Below, piece by piece: positions 1 to 9,017 of a stretch of 64,000 nt of DNA. The stretch spans positions 62,001 through 126,000 of the forward strand of contig NZ_QBUG01000011.1 in assembly GCF_003058225.1 (NCBI RefSeq), written 5' to 3'. The DNA is from Promicromonospora sp. AC04. Its GTDB lineage: Bacteria; Actinomycetota; Actinomycetes; Actinomycetales; Cellulomonadaceae. The position numbers and the translations under genes are program-made. The notes beneath the pieces were generated by a model, which worked only from the letters and a program-made list of their open reading frames with translations, did not search any database and was not told where the DNA came from. Positions within the stretch are counted from its first letter, which is position 1; the number at the start of each line of letters is the position of its first letter.

Positions 1-411
1 GAAGAACCGCCGCACGATGCCGTGTCGATACGACAGCGGGTGGAGAGCAACCTCCCACTCGACGACCGTCACCCCGGACGTGTCCTCGGTGAAGCGCCAC
101 TCGCACCGCATCCCGGACAGCAGCAGCCGCACCACGTTGGTGAACTGAGCGACGTCGTAGGCGTAGCGGCTGCCCGCCTGGTAGGTCGTGAGCTCTTCAC
201 GCGCCGTGCCGCCGTCGGAGAAGGCCAGCTCGCGTGTGGCCCCCGTGCGCGACCAGCGCCCGGGTCCCTCGGTGGTGGCGACAACCGCGGGCAGGACGCC
301 ACGACCGGTGAACACGGTGGCGGGGTCGATCGCCCGGGTCCGCTCAAACGCGATCTCGGGCGGGACGCCCGCAGTGGCTCGCACGGCGACAGTGACGGCC
401 GAGGCGCTCAT
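1..411 (-). CDS. SRPBCC-family protein, C-terminus cut by window edge
   Basis: The first 137 residues are visible; the 3' end lies outside the window. The sequence resembles the SRPBCC (START-like, hydrophobic cavity) superfamily: an early VPPEIAFERTRAIDP segment, a central region of alternating hydrophobic strands, then CEWRFTEDTSGVTVVEWEV and a basic HGIVRRFF near the cut end, where the family normally carries its last strand and long helix. The ATG overlaps the stop of the upstream SGNH hydrolase by 4 bp (ATGA), so the two are translationally coupled. Such proteins bind lipids or polyketides; no ligand can be named here. The family call rests on overall pattern, not on a catalytic motif. 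Confidence 0.6.
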   Translation of the reverse strand, partial: MSASAVTVAVRATAGVPPEIAFERTRAIDPATVFTGRGVLPAVVATTEGPGRWSRTGATRELAFSDGGTAREELTTYQAGSRYAYDVAQFTNVVRLLLSGMRCEWRFTEDTSGVTVVEWEVALHPLSYRHGIVRRFF

Positions 412-1208
412 CGGGTCTGCTCCATCCAGCCGGCGGCGAGGCGGCCTGCGACGGCGGCACCCCGCTCGTTGAGGTGCACGTTGTCGGCGGTGACCTGCAG
501 GTCGTGGCTCGCCGACATCTCGTTGAACGTCTTGCCGAACAGGAACTTGTCGAAGGCGGTCTGGATGATCGGGAACGAGAACTCGGGCGCATCGCCGTCG
601 AGCAGCGGCTCCAGCGACTCGAACAGCGGGAGGTAGTCCACCCCGCGTTCCTCGGCCTCGCCCTTGAGCATCGCGTTGTACTCCCGGACTCGCCTGTTCT
701 GATCGCTGTCGGGCTGCTCCCCCAGCGGCTGCAGCGACATCACAGCGATGTCTGCCGTCGTCTCCGAGGTCAGCTTGTCCAGGATCTTGGAGATGTTCTC
801 CTGCGACTGCGCGGGGTCGACATCGTTCCGGATGTCGTTGGTGCCGACCAGGGTGATCACTCGCTCGGGGTCCAGCTCGATGACGTCCCGGTCCAGGCGC
901 TCCAGGAGATCGGCGGTGGTGTGCCCGTTGATACCGGCGTTGACGACGTCGGTGCCGGGCTCGTACAGGCCGCTGACCCAGTCGGCGCTGATGGTGCCCT
1001 GCACCGTGCTCGCGCCGGCGACGACCATCAACGAGGCCGACGCCGGAGCGTCGCGGAACGCGTCCGGGCCGTTGGCCGGCTTGAAGATGAATGCCTTCAT
1101 CAGCACCGTGACGCTGACGAGCAGGGCGACGGCGAGAACCGCCGCGACGACAGCGAGCAGGCGCCGACCCCAGCGGCGCTGCGGTGTGGATTCGAGGGTG
1201 TCGGACAT
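408..1208 (-). CDS. Membrane-anchored or secreted SGNH/GDSL-type hydrolase
   Basis: 266 residues. After a short basic N-terminus comes one hydrophobic segment (about residues 16-40), which should export or anchor the protein. The SGNH fold follows: block I is degenerate (VVAGASTVQG, with Ser in the nucleophile area), block II carries the conserved Gly-Asn as NAGINGHT, block III is VGTNDIRND, and the C-terminal block V is NVHLNERGA with the catalytic-type His. These are the four conserved blocks of SGNH esterases and lipases. The substrate is unknown; acyl or acetyl ester hydrolysis at the cell surface is inferred. The start has a good ribosome site (GGAGG, 7 nt upstream). It is the first gene of a pair with the SRPBCC protein. 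Confidence 0.8.
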   Translation of the reverse strand: MSDTLESTPQRRWGRRLLAVVAAVLAVALLVSVTVLMKAFIFKPANGPDAFRDAPASASLMVVAGASTVQGTISADWVSGLYEPGTDVVNAGINGHTTADLLERLDRDVIELDPERVITLVGTNDIRNDVDPAQSQENISKILDKLTSETTADIAVMSLQPLGEQPDSDQNRRVREYNAMLKGEAEERGVDYLPLFESLEPLLDGDAPEFSFPIIQTAFDKFLFGKTFNEMSASHDLQVTADNVHLNERGAAVAGRLAAGWMEQTR

Positions 1209-1524
1209 GGGAGTTCCTCCAGGAGTCGATGTACGCGCCGACCACGTGGCCGGCGCCCGCCGGACGCGGGTCCGATCAGTGCGCGGTCATCGTGGGACGC
1301 CGGATCCCGGTTCGGCATCACTCCCTGGTACGGGCTGAGACACACCCGTGGTACTCGATCCTCGTCGGTGCCGGCGCACGTCCCGGCGCACTTGTGTACC
1401 GATCGGAATGAAAGTCGGACAGTCGATGTTGGTGCACGTGTCACGGCCACCGGCACAACGCGCGGAGGCCGGACACACGAGATACGAACGCCGCCCGCTC
1501 GGGTGGCACCAGGAAAGGACACCC
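1209..1524. other. Intergenic region between divergent genes
   Basis: This 316-bp spacer separates the minus-strand SGNH hydrolase from the plus-strand SnoaL-like gene and should contain both promoters. I see ribosome sites at both ends but no convincing -35/-10 pair, long inverted repeat or small gene. Longer reading frames through it are shadows or upstream extensions without ribosome sites. Confidence 0.5.
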
Positions 1525-1917
1525 ATGTCTGACATCGATCTGCGCGAGTTCTACGAGCGCTACATCGAAGCGCTCAACGCCCACCAGTTCGACCGGATGG
1601 ACGAGTTCATCAACGACAAGGTCACGCTGAACAGCGAGCCCGGCGCCAGGGACGACGTGGTCGCCGTCCTGACCGCCGACGCGGAGGCCGTGCCCGACTT
1701 CCACTGGGACCTGCAGGAGCTCGCCTTCGACGGCGACCGCATCGGCGCCCGCCTGATCAACACCGGCACCCCCGTCAAGGAGTGGCTCGGGGTCGCGCCC
1801 ACCGGGGCATCGTTCGAGATCGTCGAGTACGCCATCTACCAGGTGCGTGACGGACGGTTCATCCACATGTCCGCACTGCACGATGCCGAGGTGCTGCGCC
1901 GACAGCTCGCCGGATGA
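1525..1917 (+). CDS. SnoaL-like / ester cyclase-type small protein
   Basis: 130 residues, one SnoaL-like (NTF2-fold) domain. The N-terminal helix [20 protein letters not shown], the central [21 protein letters not shown] and the C-terminal strands [21 protein letters not shown] are typical of the SnoaL-like polyketide cyclase/ester cyclase group. The start ATG was chosen because an AGGAAAGGA ribosome site precedes it and the fold begins there; the frame is open further upstream without support. Family members include true cyclases and many proteins of unknown role. It is convergent with the NRPS-like operon and has its own terminator-like hairpin, so a shared function is possible but not shown. 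Confidence 0.75.
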   Translation: MSDIDLREFYERYIEALNAHQFDRMDEFINDKVTLNSEPGARDDVVAVLTADAEAVPDFHWDLQELAFDGDRIGARLINTGTPVKEWLGVAPTGASFEIVEYAIYQVRDGRFIHMSALHDAEVLRRQLAG

Positions 1918-1943
1918 CCTGACCTCCAGGCCGGCCTGAGCGT

Positions 1944-1981
1944 GCGGTCTCGTCCCGAAAGGCTTGCCGGGACGAGACCGC
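1944..1981. terminator. Hairpin between convergent genes
   Basis: A perfect 14-bp stem (GCGGTCTCGTCCCG and its complement) with a 10-nt loop lies between the SnoaL-like gene and the end of the NRPS-like operon. No long T-run follows on either strand, which is common for actinobacterial terminators. It probably serves both directions. Confidence 0.7.
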
Positions 1982-2037
1982 CACCCTTCGACGTCCTGGA
2001 CCGGAGCGGCCGACGCTGACCCAATCCCAGACAGGCC

Positions 2038-3417
2038 CTAGTCCTCGGCCCTCCCATGGACGCCAAGGTCCCGGATTCGGCGCTGAGGAAAGGAGAGCAC
2101 TTCCCGCGCGGTACGGCCGAGGTCTCGGCACAGCCGGTCGACTGTGCTCGTGGTGAATGCCGGGGAATGTGCCCACAGGTCGCCGGAGACGTGGCCGTCG
2201 TGCGAATGGCGGATCTGGAAGCCGAGACTCACGGCCCCGCTGAATGCCGACCTCATCCTCGGCCGGAGCATGTTGGTGGGCAGCGTCTGCAGCCGCATCC
2301 CGATGTGGCCGCCGTCCTCTGCCGTGATCGTCGCGGCTCTGGCGGGGGCATGCGGCATGTAGTTGATCGACAGGTCGAACAACGAGCGGTCCCCCGGGAG
2401 CGCCACGGGCAGTTCTTGGCGCAGCACCCCGACCGGAACGCGGTGCATGTGCGCCTGTCTGGTCGCCTCGTGAACGCGGGCCGCGAGCTCCCCGAACGAT
2501 GGGTTGCCCCGCAGGTCGACCCGAACGGGCACGTGGTCGCTCAGGAGACCGATCGTATGTGTCAGCTCGGGTGCATCCCGGTTGGCGGTGACGCTCCCGA
2601 TCATCACGCCGTCGTCCAGGTAGGGCGCGAGCGACGCCAGGACCAGGGCGCGTATCGCACTGCCGGGTTTGGCGCCGTGCTGCGCGCCGAGCCGGAGGAG
2701 CGGGCCGACAGCGTCCGCTCCTACGCGCGGGAGCGGGTGCGCCCGCAGCCACAGCGGGTCGCCCTGGGCGGTGCGCTCGGCGGGGAGGCGCGGCGGATCG
2801 GCCGGGAACTGCTCGCGCCAGAACTCGGCATGCTTCCCGAGCCCGATGGCGCGCTCGTGTGCGGCGTAGTCGCCGGCTTGGATCTTCGCTGCGGGCGGAG
2901 GCGGGTATCCGGGGTCCAGCCGGGCGCGATAGAGCTGGTGGAAGTCGCGGAAGAGCACCGCGTTGGACCATCCGTCGAACACGGCATGGTGCCAGATGGT
3001 CAGCAAGACGTGGCGTTCAGGGGCCATCCGGACCACGACCGCCGACCACAGCGGCGGTGTGAACAGGTCGATCATCAGCTCGCAACGTTCTGCTGCGAGC
3101 TGTTCGAGCGCGGCGCGCTGCGCCGGTCGCGGCAGGTGCGAGAGGTCTTCGAACCCCCACTCGGGATCGAACGGCGCGATGACCTGCTGCGCGATCCTGC
3201 CCTTGGTGCGGGTGAAGGACATGCGCATCGTCTCGTGGCGTTGCACCAGCGCCGTCAGTACGGCGGACAGATCATTGAGGTCCAACGGTCCCGTGATCTC
3301 GATCGCGTGCGGGATGTTGTGGTTGGACTCGTCCCCGCCGACTGCCGCAACCCACTCCTGCTGGAGATAGGTGACCGGCAGCACACTCGTCTCAGCCGCT
3401 GTGGTCCCCGCGCTCAC
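2038..3417 (-). CDS. Free-standing condensation-domain protein (NRPS-type) 2
   Basis: 459 residues, almost exactly one NRPS condensation domain with no carrier or adenylation part. The catalytic motif HHxxxDG is intact as HHAVFDG at residues 143-149. The N-terminal LQQEW and RHETMRMSF segments (C1 and C2 core regions) and a late SLFDLSINY segment fit the family. Such domains form amide or ester bonds between carrier-bound acyl groups or to free acceptors. The gene is third in an operon with the A-T protein and another condensation protein, overlapping the latter by 4 bp. It differs clearly from its neighbour, so the pair is not a recent duplication. The product is unknown. Confidence 0.85.
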   Translation of the reverse strand: MSAGTTAAETSVLPVTYLQQEWVAAVGGDESNHNIPHAIEITGPLDLNDLSAVLTALVQRHETMRMSFTRTKGRIAQQVIAPFDPEWGFEDLSHLPRPAQRAALEQLAAERCELMIDLFTPPLWSAVVVRMAPERHVLLTIWHHAVFDGWSNAVLFRDFHQLYRARLDPGYPPPPAAKIQAGDYAAHERAIGLGKHAEFWREQFPADPPRLPAERTAQGDPLWLRAHPLPRVGADAVGPLLRLGAQHGAKPGSAIRALVLASLAPYLDDGVMIGSVTANRDAPELTHTIGLLSDHVPVRVDLRGNPSFGELAARVHEATRQAHMHRVPVGVLRQELPVALPGDRSLFDLSINYMPHAPARAATITAEDGGHIGMRLQTLPTNMLRPRMRSAFSGAVSLGFQIRHSHDGHVSGDLWAHSPAFTTSTVDRLCRDLGRTAREVLSFPQRRIRDLGVHGRAED

Positions 3418-4763
3418 GGGGCTGGGTCCTTCGCAGCGACGAGATCACTGAGGCGATCCCGGGGGCGATCGGCGAACCTGCGCAGTGCGGCGGCGAAACG
3501 CCCGGCGAACCCGGACGCTTCCGAGTCGCCAAACATGTGGGCATCGGCCACCAGAGTGCCCGACAGCCTCCCGGCCGGATCGGAGCTGATCTGGAAGTCC
3601 AGCAGCGAAGCCCCGTCCCACCAGGGGTGGTCCGTTGGCTCCTCATGGGCGAGGTCGAACGGGGAGAACGTCACCCCGGCACCCTCGACGACCACGCCCG
3701 CCTGGTGGCGGGCCTGCTGGTGGCCATAGTTCAGCGACACGTCGAACAGGGGCCCACGGCCGGTGACGGGCAGTGCAGCGCGGAGCACGCTGACCGGTGC
3801 CGGGCGCGATATCGCGCGGTCGTAGGCGTCGGCCGTACGGCCGACGAGCGTCGCGCACGTGGGGTCGCCGGACAGGTCCACCGTGACCGGGACGTGGCCG
3901 GCGAGGAACCCGACGGTGCCGCGGACGTCGCGCTGTTGGCGGTTCGACCGCATGACGCCGAACGTGATCCGCTCGTTCGTCACGTGATCGCTCAGGGACG
4001 CCGCGAGCGCGGCCAGCAGGGCGGCAGTCGGGCTCGCCTGTTCCTCGACCATGAGCGGGTGCAACGCGCCGAGCGTCGGACCGCGGTCGAGCTGGAGCGG
4101 ATGTGGTGTGGTGCGGGCGACAGCGCCGACCGCCGGCACGTCGGACGCGAAGGCGAGGCGGGGGCGGGCGCCGGCCAGGGCCGCGCGCCAGTGCTCCTGT
4201 GTTGCCGGGTCGCCGGCCAGCTCGGCCTCCCAGGCGGCGTAGTCGGCGAGATGGAGCACCGGCGGGGGAAGCGTCGCGCTCGTGCCGTACTCGTACAGGT
4301 GGGGGAACTCGTCGCGAATCACGCCGGCGGACCAGCCGTCCATGATCGCGTGGTGCGCGATCATGGCGAACACGCGGTCGTCGTCAGCGAGGGTCACCAG
4401 CAGTGCCCGAGCGAGGGGGCTGTCCTTCAGCACGAACGGCCGCCGCAGCTCCGCCTGCAGGAGCGCGGCACATGCCGGCTCCCGCTGATCCTCGTCGGCG
4501 TCGAGGACGCTGACCTCGCGAAGCTCCAACGGAGGTTGGCTGCCGATGACCTGATGTGGGGCGCCGGTGATGTCCTGCCGCGTCAGTGTCGTACGCAAGG
4601 CCTCGTGCCGGGCGGTCAGCGCGTCCAGCGCGATACGGATGCGTTCGGGGTCGACAGGGCCGCGCATCCGGACGGCCGCGCCGACGTTGACGCCGGACGC
4701 CTGCCCGCCGGTCGCGTCGTAGAGGGAACGTTGATAGTGCGTCGCGGTGTGCAGCTCGCTCAT
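3414..4763 (-). CDS. Free-standing condensation-domain protein (NRPS-type) 1
   Basis: 449 residues, a single condensation domain. The active motif is HHAIMDG at residues 137-143; the RHEALRTTL segment (C2 region) and FDVSLNYGH are also recognisable. It overlaps the A-T gene by 4 bp at its start and the next condensation gene by 4 bp at its end, so the three are translationally coupled. With both catalytic histidines and the Asp present it is probably active. One possible arrangement is that one domain loads or transfers an acyl group to the carrier and the other releases the product onto a free amine or alcohol; this is inference. Confidence 0.85.
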   Translation of the reverse strand: MSELHTATHYQRSLYDATGGQASGVNVGAAVRMRGPVDPERIRIALDALTARHEALRTTLTRQDITGAPHQVIGSQPPLELREVSVLDADEDQREPACAALLQAELRRPFVLKDSPLARALLVTLADDDRVFAMIAHHAIMDGWSAGVIRDEFPHLYEYGTSATLPPPVLHLADYAAWEAELAGDPATQEHWRAALAGARPRLAFASDVPAVGAVARTTPHPLQLDRGPTLGALHPLMVEEQASPTAALLAALAASLSDHVTNERITFGVMRSNRQQRDVRGTVGFLAGHVPVTVDLSGDPTCATLVGRTADAYDRAISRPAPVSVLRAALPVTGRGPLFDVSLNYGHQQARHQAGVVVEGAGVTFSPFDLAHEEPTDHPWWDGASLLDFQISSDPAGRLSGTLVADAHMFGDSEASGFAGRFAAALRRFADRPRDRLSDLVAAKDPAP

Positions 4764-6553
4764 CCTGCTACCCCGCGGGAGACGCGGCTGATGGGCCGCA
4801 GGCGGCCCTCGTTCGCGAGCGGCGCCGCGTCCACCGCCGCGGCGTAGGCGCGCAGGGTCGGGTTCGTGTGCAGCACTCGCTCGGGGACGTCGCGCCCGAG
4901 CTCGTCACCGACGAGCAACGCGACCTCGGCCGCCTCGAGCGACGATCCGCCGAGCGACAGCCACTCGGCGTCCGGGCCGATCGTGGCGGGAGCCGCATCC
5001 AGCACCCGCCCCCAGACAGCCGCCACCGCGCGTTCCGTATCGGTCGCCAGCTCGCCGTGCCCGCTGTCTTGCGCAAGCAGCACGGACACGGTCTCGATCA
5101 GCTCCCGCTTGACGACCTTGCCCAGGGCGTTGCGGGGGAACCGCTCGACGCGGACCACACGCTTGGGCGCCTCTGCCTCCCCCAACCGCGCAGCGGCGAA
5201 GGAGCGAATCTGGTCGGAGTCGAGATCGTCGGAGCCGATCACCGTGGCAACCAGGTACTGTCCGAGCGTCGGATGCGGCAGACCGAACGCCGCCGCCTCT
5301 TCCACGTCAGGATGTTCCTCGAGGACGCCCTCCGCGGCGAGGGTAGACACGTTGCGCCCGCCGACGTTCACCGTGTCGGCGCTGCGGTCCTCCAGGTAGA
5401 AGTACCCCTCATCGTCCAGACGACCCACGTCGCCAGTACTGACCCACAGATCCGACCGGAAGACGCTCGCGCTCGCATCCGTGTCGTTCCAGTACCGGCG
5501 CGGACGCACGCCGTCCACCCGGAGCTGCACGGACCCCGACACGCCTGAGGGGACCGGCTCGCCGAGCTCGTCGACGATGCGCACCTCACTGCCGCCGCCG
5601 GCCCGGCCGAGCGAGAACGGCCGAGCCGGATCGAAGCGCATCCGCAGGCGCGCGGGCCAGCTCTCGGTCGAGGTGTACATGTTGACGACGCTCGCGTCCG
5701 GGAACAGCTCAGCGAGCCTGGCCAGCGTCGCGGCCGAGATGGACGCGCTCGTGGTTCGCACCTGCCTCACGCCGCTCAGGTCGAACCGCGCCTTGACACG
5801 GAGCAACGCGAGCGCGAAGGCGGGGACCAGCACCACATCGTCCGGCCTGGCCTTCTGTGCGATGCCCAGAAAGCCGTCGGCGTCGAACTTCTCGAGCACG
5901 ATCATGGTGTGCGGCATCGGGCTGAGCGTCTGCACCATGAGGCTCTGCCCCGCGTTCGTCGCTGGCGGCAGCGCATGCAAGACGGTACGCACCGGCGCCT
6001 CCGCAACGGACACGTCTTCACCACGCTGCCGGATCGCGTACGTGAGGTTGTCGTGCGTAGACACGACACCCTTGGGCCGTCCGGTCGTTCCAGAGGTAAA
6101 GAGGATCTCAGCGTCGTGCGCCCCAGTTACCTCCACCCCGGTCGGGCCGGTCGGCTGGTGTGCCTCAATCTGGTGGATCGTCTCGGACCAGCCTGGGCAC
6201 CCGCCCACGGGAACATCCCCGATGACACCGACCGCCCCTGCCTCCGCACAGACGCGAGCGATGTGCTCATCGCTACTGGACGCCAGCACCGGCACAGCGA
6301 TCGCCCCAGCGGCTTGCACCCCGACGTATCCGATCGCGAACGCGATCCAGTCACTGGAAGCGCGGACCACTACGCGGTCACCAGGCTGGACACCCCTGCT
6401 GATCAGGCCGTGGCCGACCGCGCGAGCCCGCTGATTCCACGCCGCATAACTGAGCCCTCCCACACCAACAAGCTCGATCGCGGTCGCGTCGGGCCTCTCC
6501 TGCGCCCTGGCCGCGAGCATGCCGGTCACCGTGACACTGGACTGATGATTCAT
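4760..6553 (-). CDS. Adenylation-carrier (A-T) didomain NRPS-like protein
   Basis: 597 residues. Residues 1 to about 500 form an AMP-binding enzyme: LFTSGTTGRPKGV (A3, ATP binding), TSTESW (A5 region), STGDVGRLDDEGY (A7) and NALGKVVKREL with the A10 lysine. A phosphopantetheine carrier domain follows, with LGGSSL and attachment Ser near residue 538. No thioesterase, reductase or epimerase is present. The ATG at 6553 is preferred over an upstream in-frame ATG because GAGGGG lies 8 nt before it. It heads the three-gene operon and should activate an amino or aryl/alkyl acid and tether it for the two condensation proteins. The substrate cannot be read with confidence. Confidence 0.87.
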   Translation of the reverse strand: MNHQSSVTVTGMLAARAQERPDATAIELVGVGGLSYAAWNQRARAVGHGLISRGVQPGDRVVVRASSDWIAFAIGYVGVQAAGAIAVPVLASSSDEHIARVCAEAGAVGVIGDVPVGGCPGWSETIHQIEAHQPTGPTGVEVTGAHDAEILFTSGTTGRPKGVVSTHDNLTYAIRQRGEDVSVAEAPVRTVLHALPPATNAGQSLMVQTLSPMPHTMIVLEKFDADGFLGIAQKARPDDVVLVPAFALALLRVKARFDLSGVRQVRTTSASISAATLARLAELFPDASVVNMYTSTESWPARLRMRFDPARPFSLGRAGGGSEVRIVDELGEPVPSGVSGSVQLRVDGVRPRRYWNDTDASASVFRSDLWVSTGDVGRLDDEGYFYLEDRSADTVNVGGRNVSTLAAEGVLEEHPDVEEAAAFGLPHPTLGQYLVATVIGSDDLDSDQIRSFAAARLGEAEAPKRVVRVERFPRNALGKVVKRELIETVSVLLAQDSGHGELATDTERAVAAVWGRVLDAAPATIGPDAEWLSLGGSSLEAAEVALLVGDELGRDVPERVLHTNPTLRAYAAAVDAAPLANEGRLRPISRVSRGVAG

Positions 6554-6886
6554 GAGTAATCCCCTCGGCTCTGTTGCCTCACGCAAATCGCACATCATTC
6601 GTCGTCAGGCACGGCCTGGGCGGCCTGGCTCCAGAATCAGGCCGGTCCGCGTCCGGTGGTAGTGGCCAGTTCTAGCCGCCGGCTCACGCCGGCAGGACCG
6701 ACCCTCACCACCTCCTTGGAATCACAAGGCACGTTGTCAACGGCGCGTTGAGCCTGACTCTCGAGCGACGGTCGGAGTGATACTGCGGTATCGCCTTGAC
6801 ACCTTCTGCGCGCGCTGCACCAGGCCCGGGCCGCCCGTTTCCGTTGCGGAACTGGCTACTGTCGCTCACGGCCCGAACGAGCGAAG
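6554..6886. other. Intergenic region between NRPS-like operon and parB-like gene
   Basis: This 333-bp spacer between divergent genes must carry the promoter of the NRPS-like operon. A small inverted repeat GATAC-TGCG-GTATC lies at 6779-6792, and TTGTCAAC occurs near 6734. Neither can be assigned. No tRNA, attachment site or small gene was recognised. Confidence 0.4.
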
Positions 6887-8347
6887 ATGGCCTTGCGCTC
6901 AAGGCTCACCCTGGTTTCAGGCACTCGACGTCGACGTCCCGCTGACGTCGCTTCCGTCGCTCGGTGGGCAAGCGAAGGGACTACGCAGTTGAAGGCGGAC
7001 CCCGAACTCGAATACCGGATCGTCCCGATTACTCAGGTCGCCTCACACCCGGCCCATCCGCGCACCAACCCGGGCGACATAGACGAGCTGACGCCTTCGA
7101 TCGAGGCCCTGGGCGTCCTGATCGCTCCCGTCGTCATCCCGGCAGAGCCGGTGGTGGCGCTCTGGCCCGATCACGCGGGCGCGCTGGCCGGAAAGGACTG
7201 GGTGCTCCTCTCGGGACACCGGCGCATGGCCGCCCTCACCCAGGCCGCGAACGACGACGGCGACACCACGGTTGCCGTAACGGTCCGCCGCGACGGTCTG
7301 GCGTACGACCCGGCCGCCCAGCTGACGTTCATGCGGACCGATAACGTCGCCCGGGCCCCGCTGACTCCGATGGACGAGGCCCGATCCTTCCAGCAGGCCC
7401 TGAAGACAGGCCTGTCGCAGCGCCAGATCGCTCGCCAGAGTGGGTGCAGCCAGCCGCACGTCTCCCGGCGCCTGGCCCTGATGAAGCTGCCTGCCGAGCT
7501 CCAGTCCCGTATCGACTCCGGAGAACTGGCAATCCAGGATGGACTTCGGCTGGTCGAACTCGCCGGGCACGAAGCGATGCTCGGCGTCTGGCGTCTCCTT
7601 GTCGACGCCGGACCTGACCGTTGGATCACCACCATCGACCGCGCAGTCGACGAGTACACCGCCCGCCATGCCTACAAGACCCTGCGGGCAGCTTCTATCG
7701 CCCGGGCAGCAGACACCGGAACCGAACTCATCGATCCGACCGAAGTCTTCGGACCCGACGCTCCCAGACATCGCCTCGACAGCTCCGTCGACATCGAGGC
7801 CGCGCGAAGCGGGGGCGTGCTGGTCGCCGCCGTAAACGGCGACGGCGAGCTCGAGTACTACACCGCAGCCGCGCGCTCGCAAACCAGTCCCGCGCCTCAG
7901 AGCCGACAGGCCCCAGCTGGCACTCCGCCCCGACTGATTGTCACGCGTGCCCGCGAACAGGCCGCGATCATCATGGCATCCGCCGCGCCGCGGCTCGATG
8001 AGGCCGCCGCCGACATCGTCGATGCGTACGTCGACAGCGCCGACGCCGAGTCGCGGCACCTGGCCCGCCGCTGGCTGCTCGCCCTCCAAATCGGACCTGC
8101 CGCGGATCTCCCCGCGCAACCCTGGTGGCAGCAGGTCCGCGGTGGCCGGTGGGCGCTCAGAGTCCACGCCGCCCATGCCCTCGCGCTCGCCCGCAGCGAG
8201 CTCGCCGTGAGGGCTCACGGAGCTTGGAACGACGACGATCGATCCTGGCTGCGTCGCTTGATCGACCAGGCCGGATATGTCCCCACCGCATGGGAGCGTG
8301 ACCGTCTTCGCGATTTGACCGACCGGCCCCCGGCAGCTCGCCGATGA
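6887..8347 (+). CDS. ParB/RepB/Spo0J-family DNA-binding protein, orphan
   Basis: 486 residues from the first ATG. The ParB N-terminal domain is clear: PITQVASHPAHPRTN (box I) and SGHRRMAAL (box II, the nucleotide-binding region, with His in place of the usual Glu). An HTH follows: LSQRQIARQSGCSQPHVSRRL. The remaining C-terminal half, rich in Ala and Arg, is not recognised. The first 34 residues look non-domain, and a TTG at 6989 has a better ribosome site (AAGGGA, 8 nt upstream), so the true start may be there. There is no parA beside it, so this is probably a plasmid- or element-derived ParB-like regulator rather than the chromosomal partition protein. It converges on the small XRE gene. Confidence 0.8.
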   Translation: MALRSRLTLVSGTRRRRPADVASVARWASEGTTQLKADPELEYRIVPITQVASHPAHPRTNPGDIDELTPSIEALGVLIAPVVIPAEPVVALWPDHAGALAGKDWVLLSGHRRMAALTQAANDDGDTTVAVTVRRDGLAYDPAAQLTFMRTDNVARAPLTPMDEARSFQQALKTGLSQRQIARQSGCSQPHVSRRLALMKLPAELQSRIDSGELAIQDGLRLVELAGHEAMLGVWRLLVDAGPDRWITTIDRAVDEYTARHAYKTLRAASIARAADTGTELIDPTEVFGPDAPRHRLDSSVDIEAARSGGVLVAAVNGDGELEYYTAAARSQTSPAPQSRQAPAGTPPRLIVTRAREQAAIIMASAAPRLDEAAADIVDAYVDSADAESRHLARRWLLALQIGPAADLPAQPWWQQVRGGRWALRVHAAHALALARSELAVRAHGAWNDDDRSWLRRLIDQAGYVPTAWERDRLRDLTDRPPAARR

Positions 8348-8382
8348 GGGCGCGCCGGGCGGCATCGGCCGCTGAGGGTCTT

Positions 8383-8667
8383 CTACTTGCGGTTCAGAGC
8401 GCGCCGGCGCGCGCGGCTGACACGCGCGGCTTGATCGAGCCGATCGGCCGGCAGGTCCAGCACGAGGGCCAACCTCTCGCGAGAGTGAGGACCGGGAGTG
8501 CGCTCGTCGCGTTCCCAGCGGGAGACCTGGGTCCGATCGACGCTGTCCAGGCCCACCATGACCAGCCGAAGGGCCAGGTTGTCCTGACTCCATCCACGTC
8601 GCCGACGGGCACTGCGGATCAGCATGCCGATCCCATCTGGAGCGGGGTGTTCATGGTCTTGGTACAT
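8383..8667 (-). CDS. Small XRE-family HTH regulator
   Basis: 94 residues. The HTH is IGMLIRSARRRRGWSQDNLA through RTQVSRWERDERTPG, followed by a short helical segment, LALVLDLPADRL, and a basic tail. The ATG at 8667 was chosen because AAGGG lies 7 nt upstream; a longer frame continues upstream without a start signal. It converges on the ParB-like gene, 35 bp apart, and the pair may be a remnant of a mobile element or plasmid. Target unknown. Confidence 0.8.
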   Translation of the reverse strand: MYQDHEHPAPDGIGMLIRSARRRRGWSQDNLALRLVMVGLDSVDRTQVSRWERDERTPGPHSRERLALVLDLPADRLDQAARVSRARRRALNRK

Positions 8668-9017
8668 GCCGTAGCCCTTACAGGACGGGGGGAGCGCTCC
8701 CATAGCTGCAGAAGTATCGTGTTCAGAGCCGACCAAGGGGGCGAAGCCTTGCGTGTGGTGGCCGGGCCGGGCGGTCCTGGGTGTGGTTGCGAGCGCGGTC
8801 CTGTGGTGAGATCGCGACCACCCTATGGTCGTTCGACGGGCGCAAGAACTCAAAGGAGCTCGCTCCCCCAGTTTTCCGTCAGGAGAAACTGCCGCTGATC
8901 ATGATTTGTGATTGATCGAGACGCTGTGGTGGAGCATCATTCGGCGGCTACGCCGCCTTGGCCAGGTTCTGTCGCGGGATATGCAGTGCCGATGGCCATC
9001 GCGGCACGTTGGTCCCG
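8668..9017. other. Intergenic region with a short hairpin
   Basis: 350 bp without a credible gene. It holds the XRE promoter region and, at 8943-8957, a GGCGGC-TAC-GCCGCC hairpin that could terminate the minus-strand copper operon ending at 9018. The composition around 8890-8930 is more AT-rich than the surroundings. I looked for transposase remnants and found none I could support. Confidence 0.4.

Noticed and set aside
6779-6792. GATAC-TGCG-GTATC as a parS or operator site
   Set aside because: The arms are only 5 bp and do not match a parS consensus; not enough to call.
8890-9010. Possible transposase remnant near the XRE gene
   Set aside because: Slightly AT-rich sequence and a GGCGGC hairpin only; no inverted terminal repeats, no direct repeats and no protein similarity visible.
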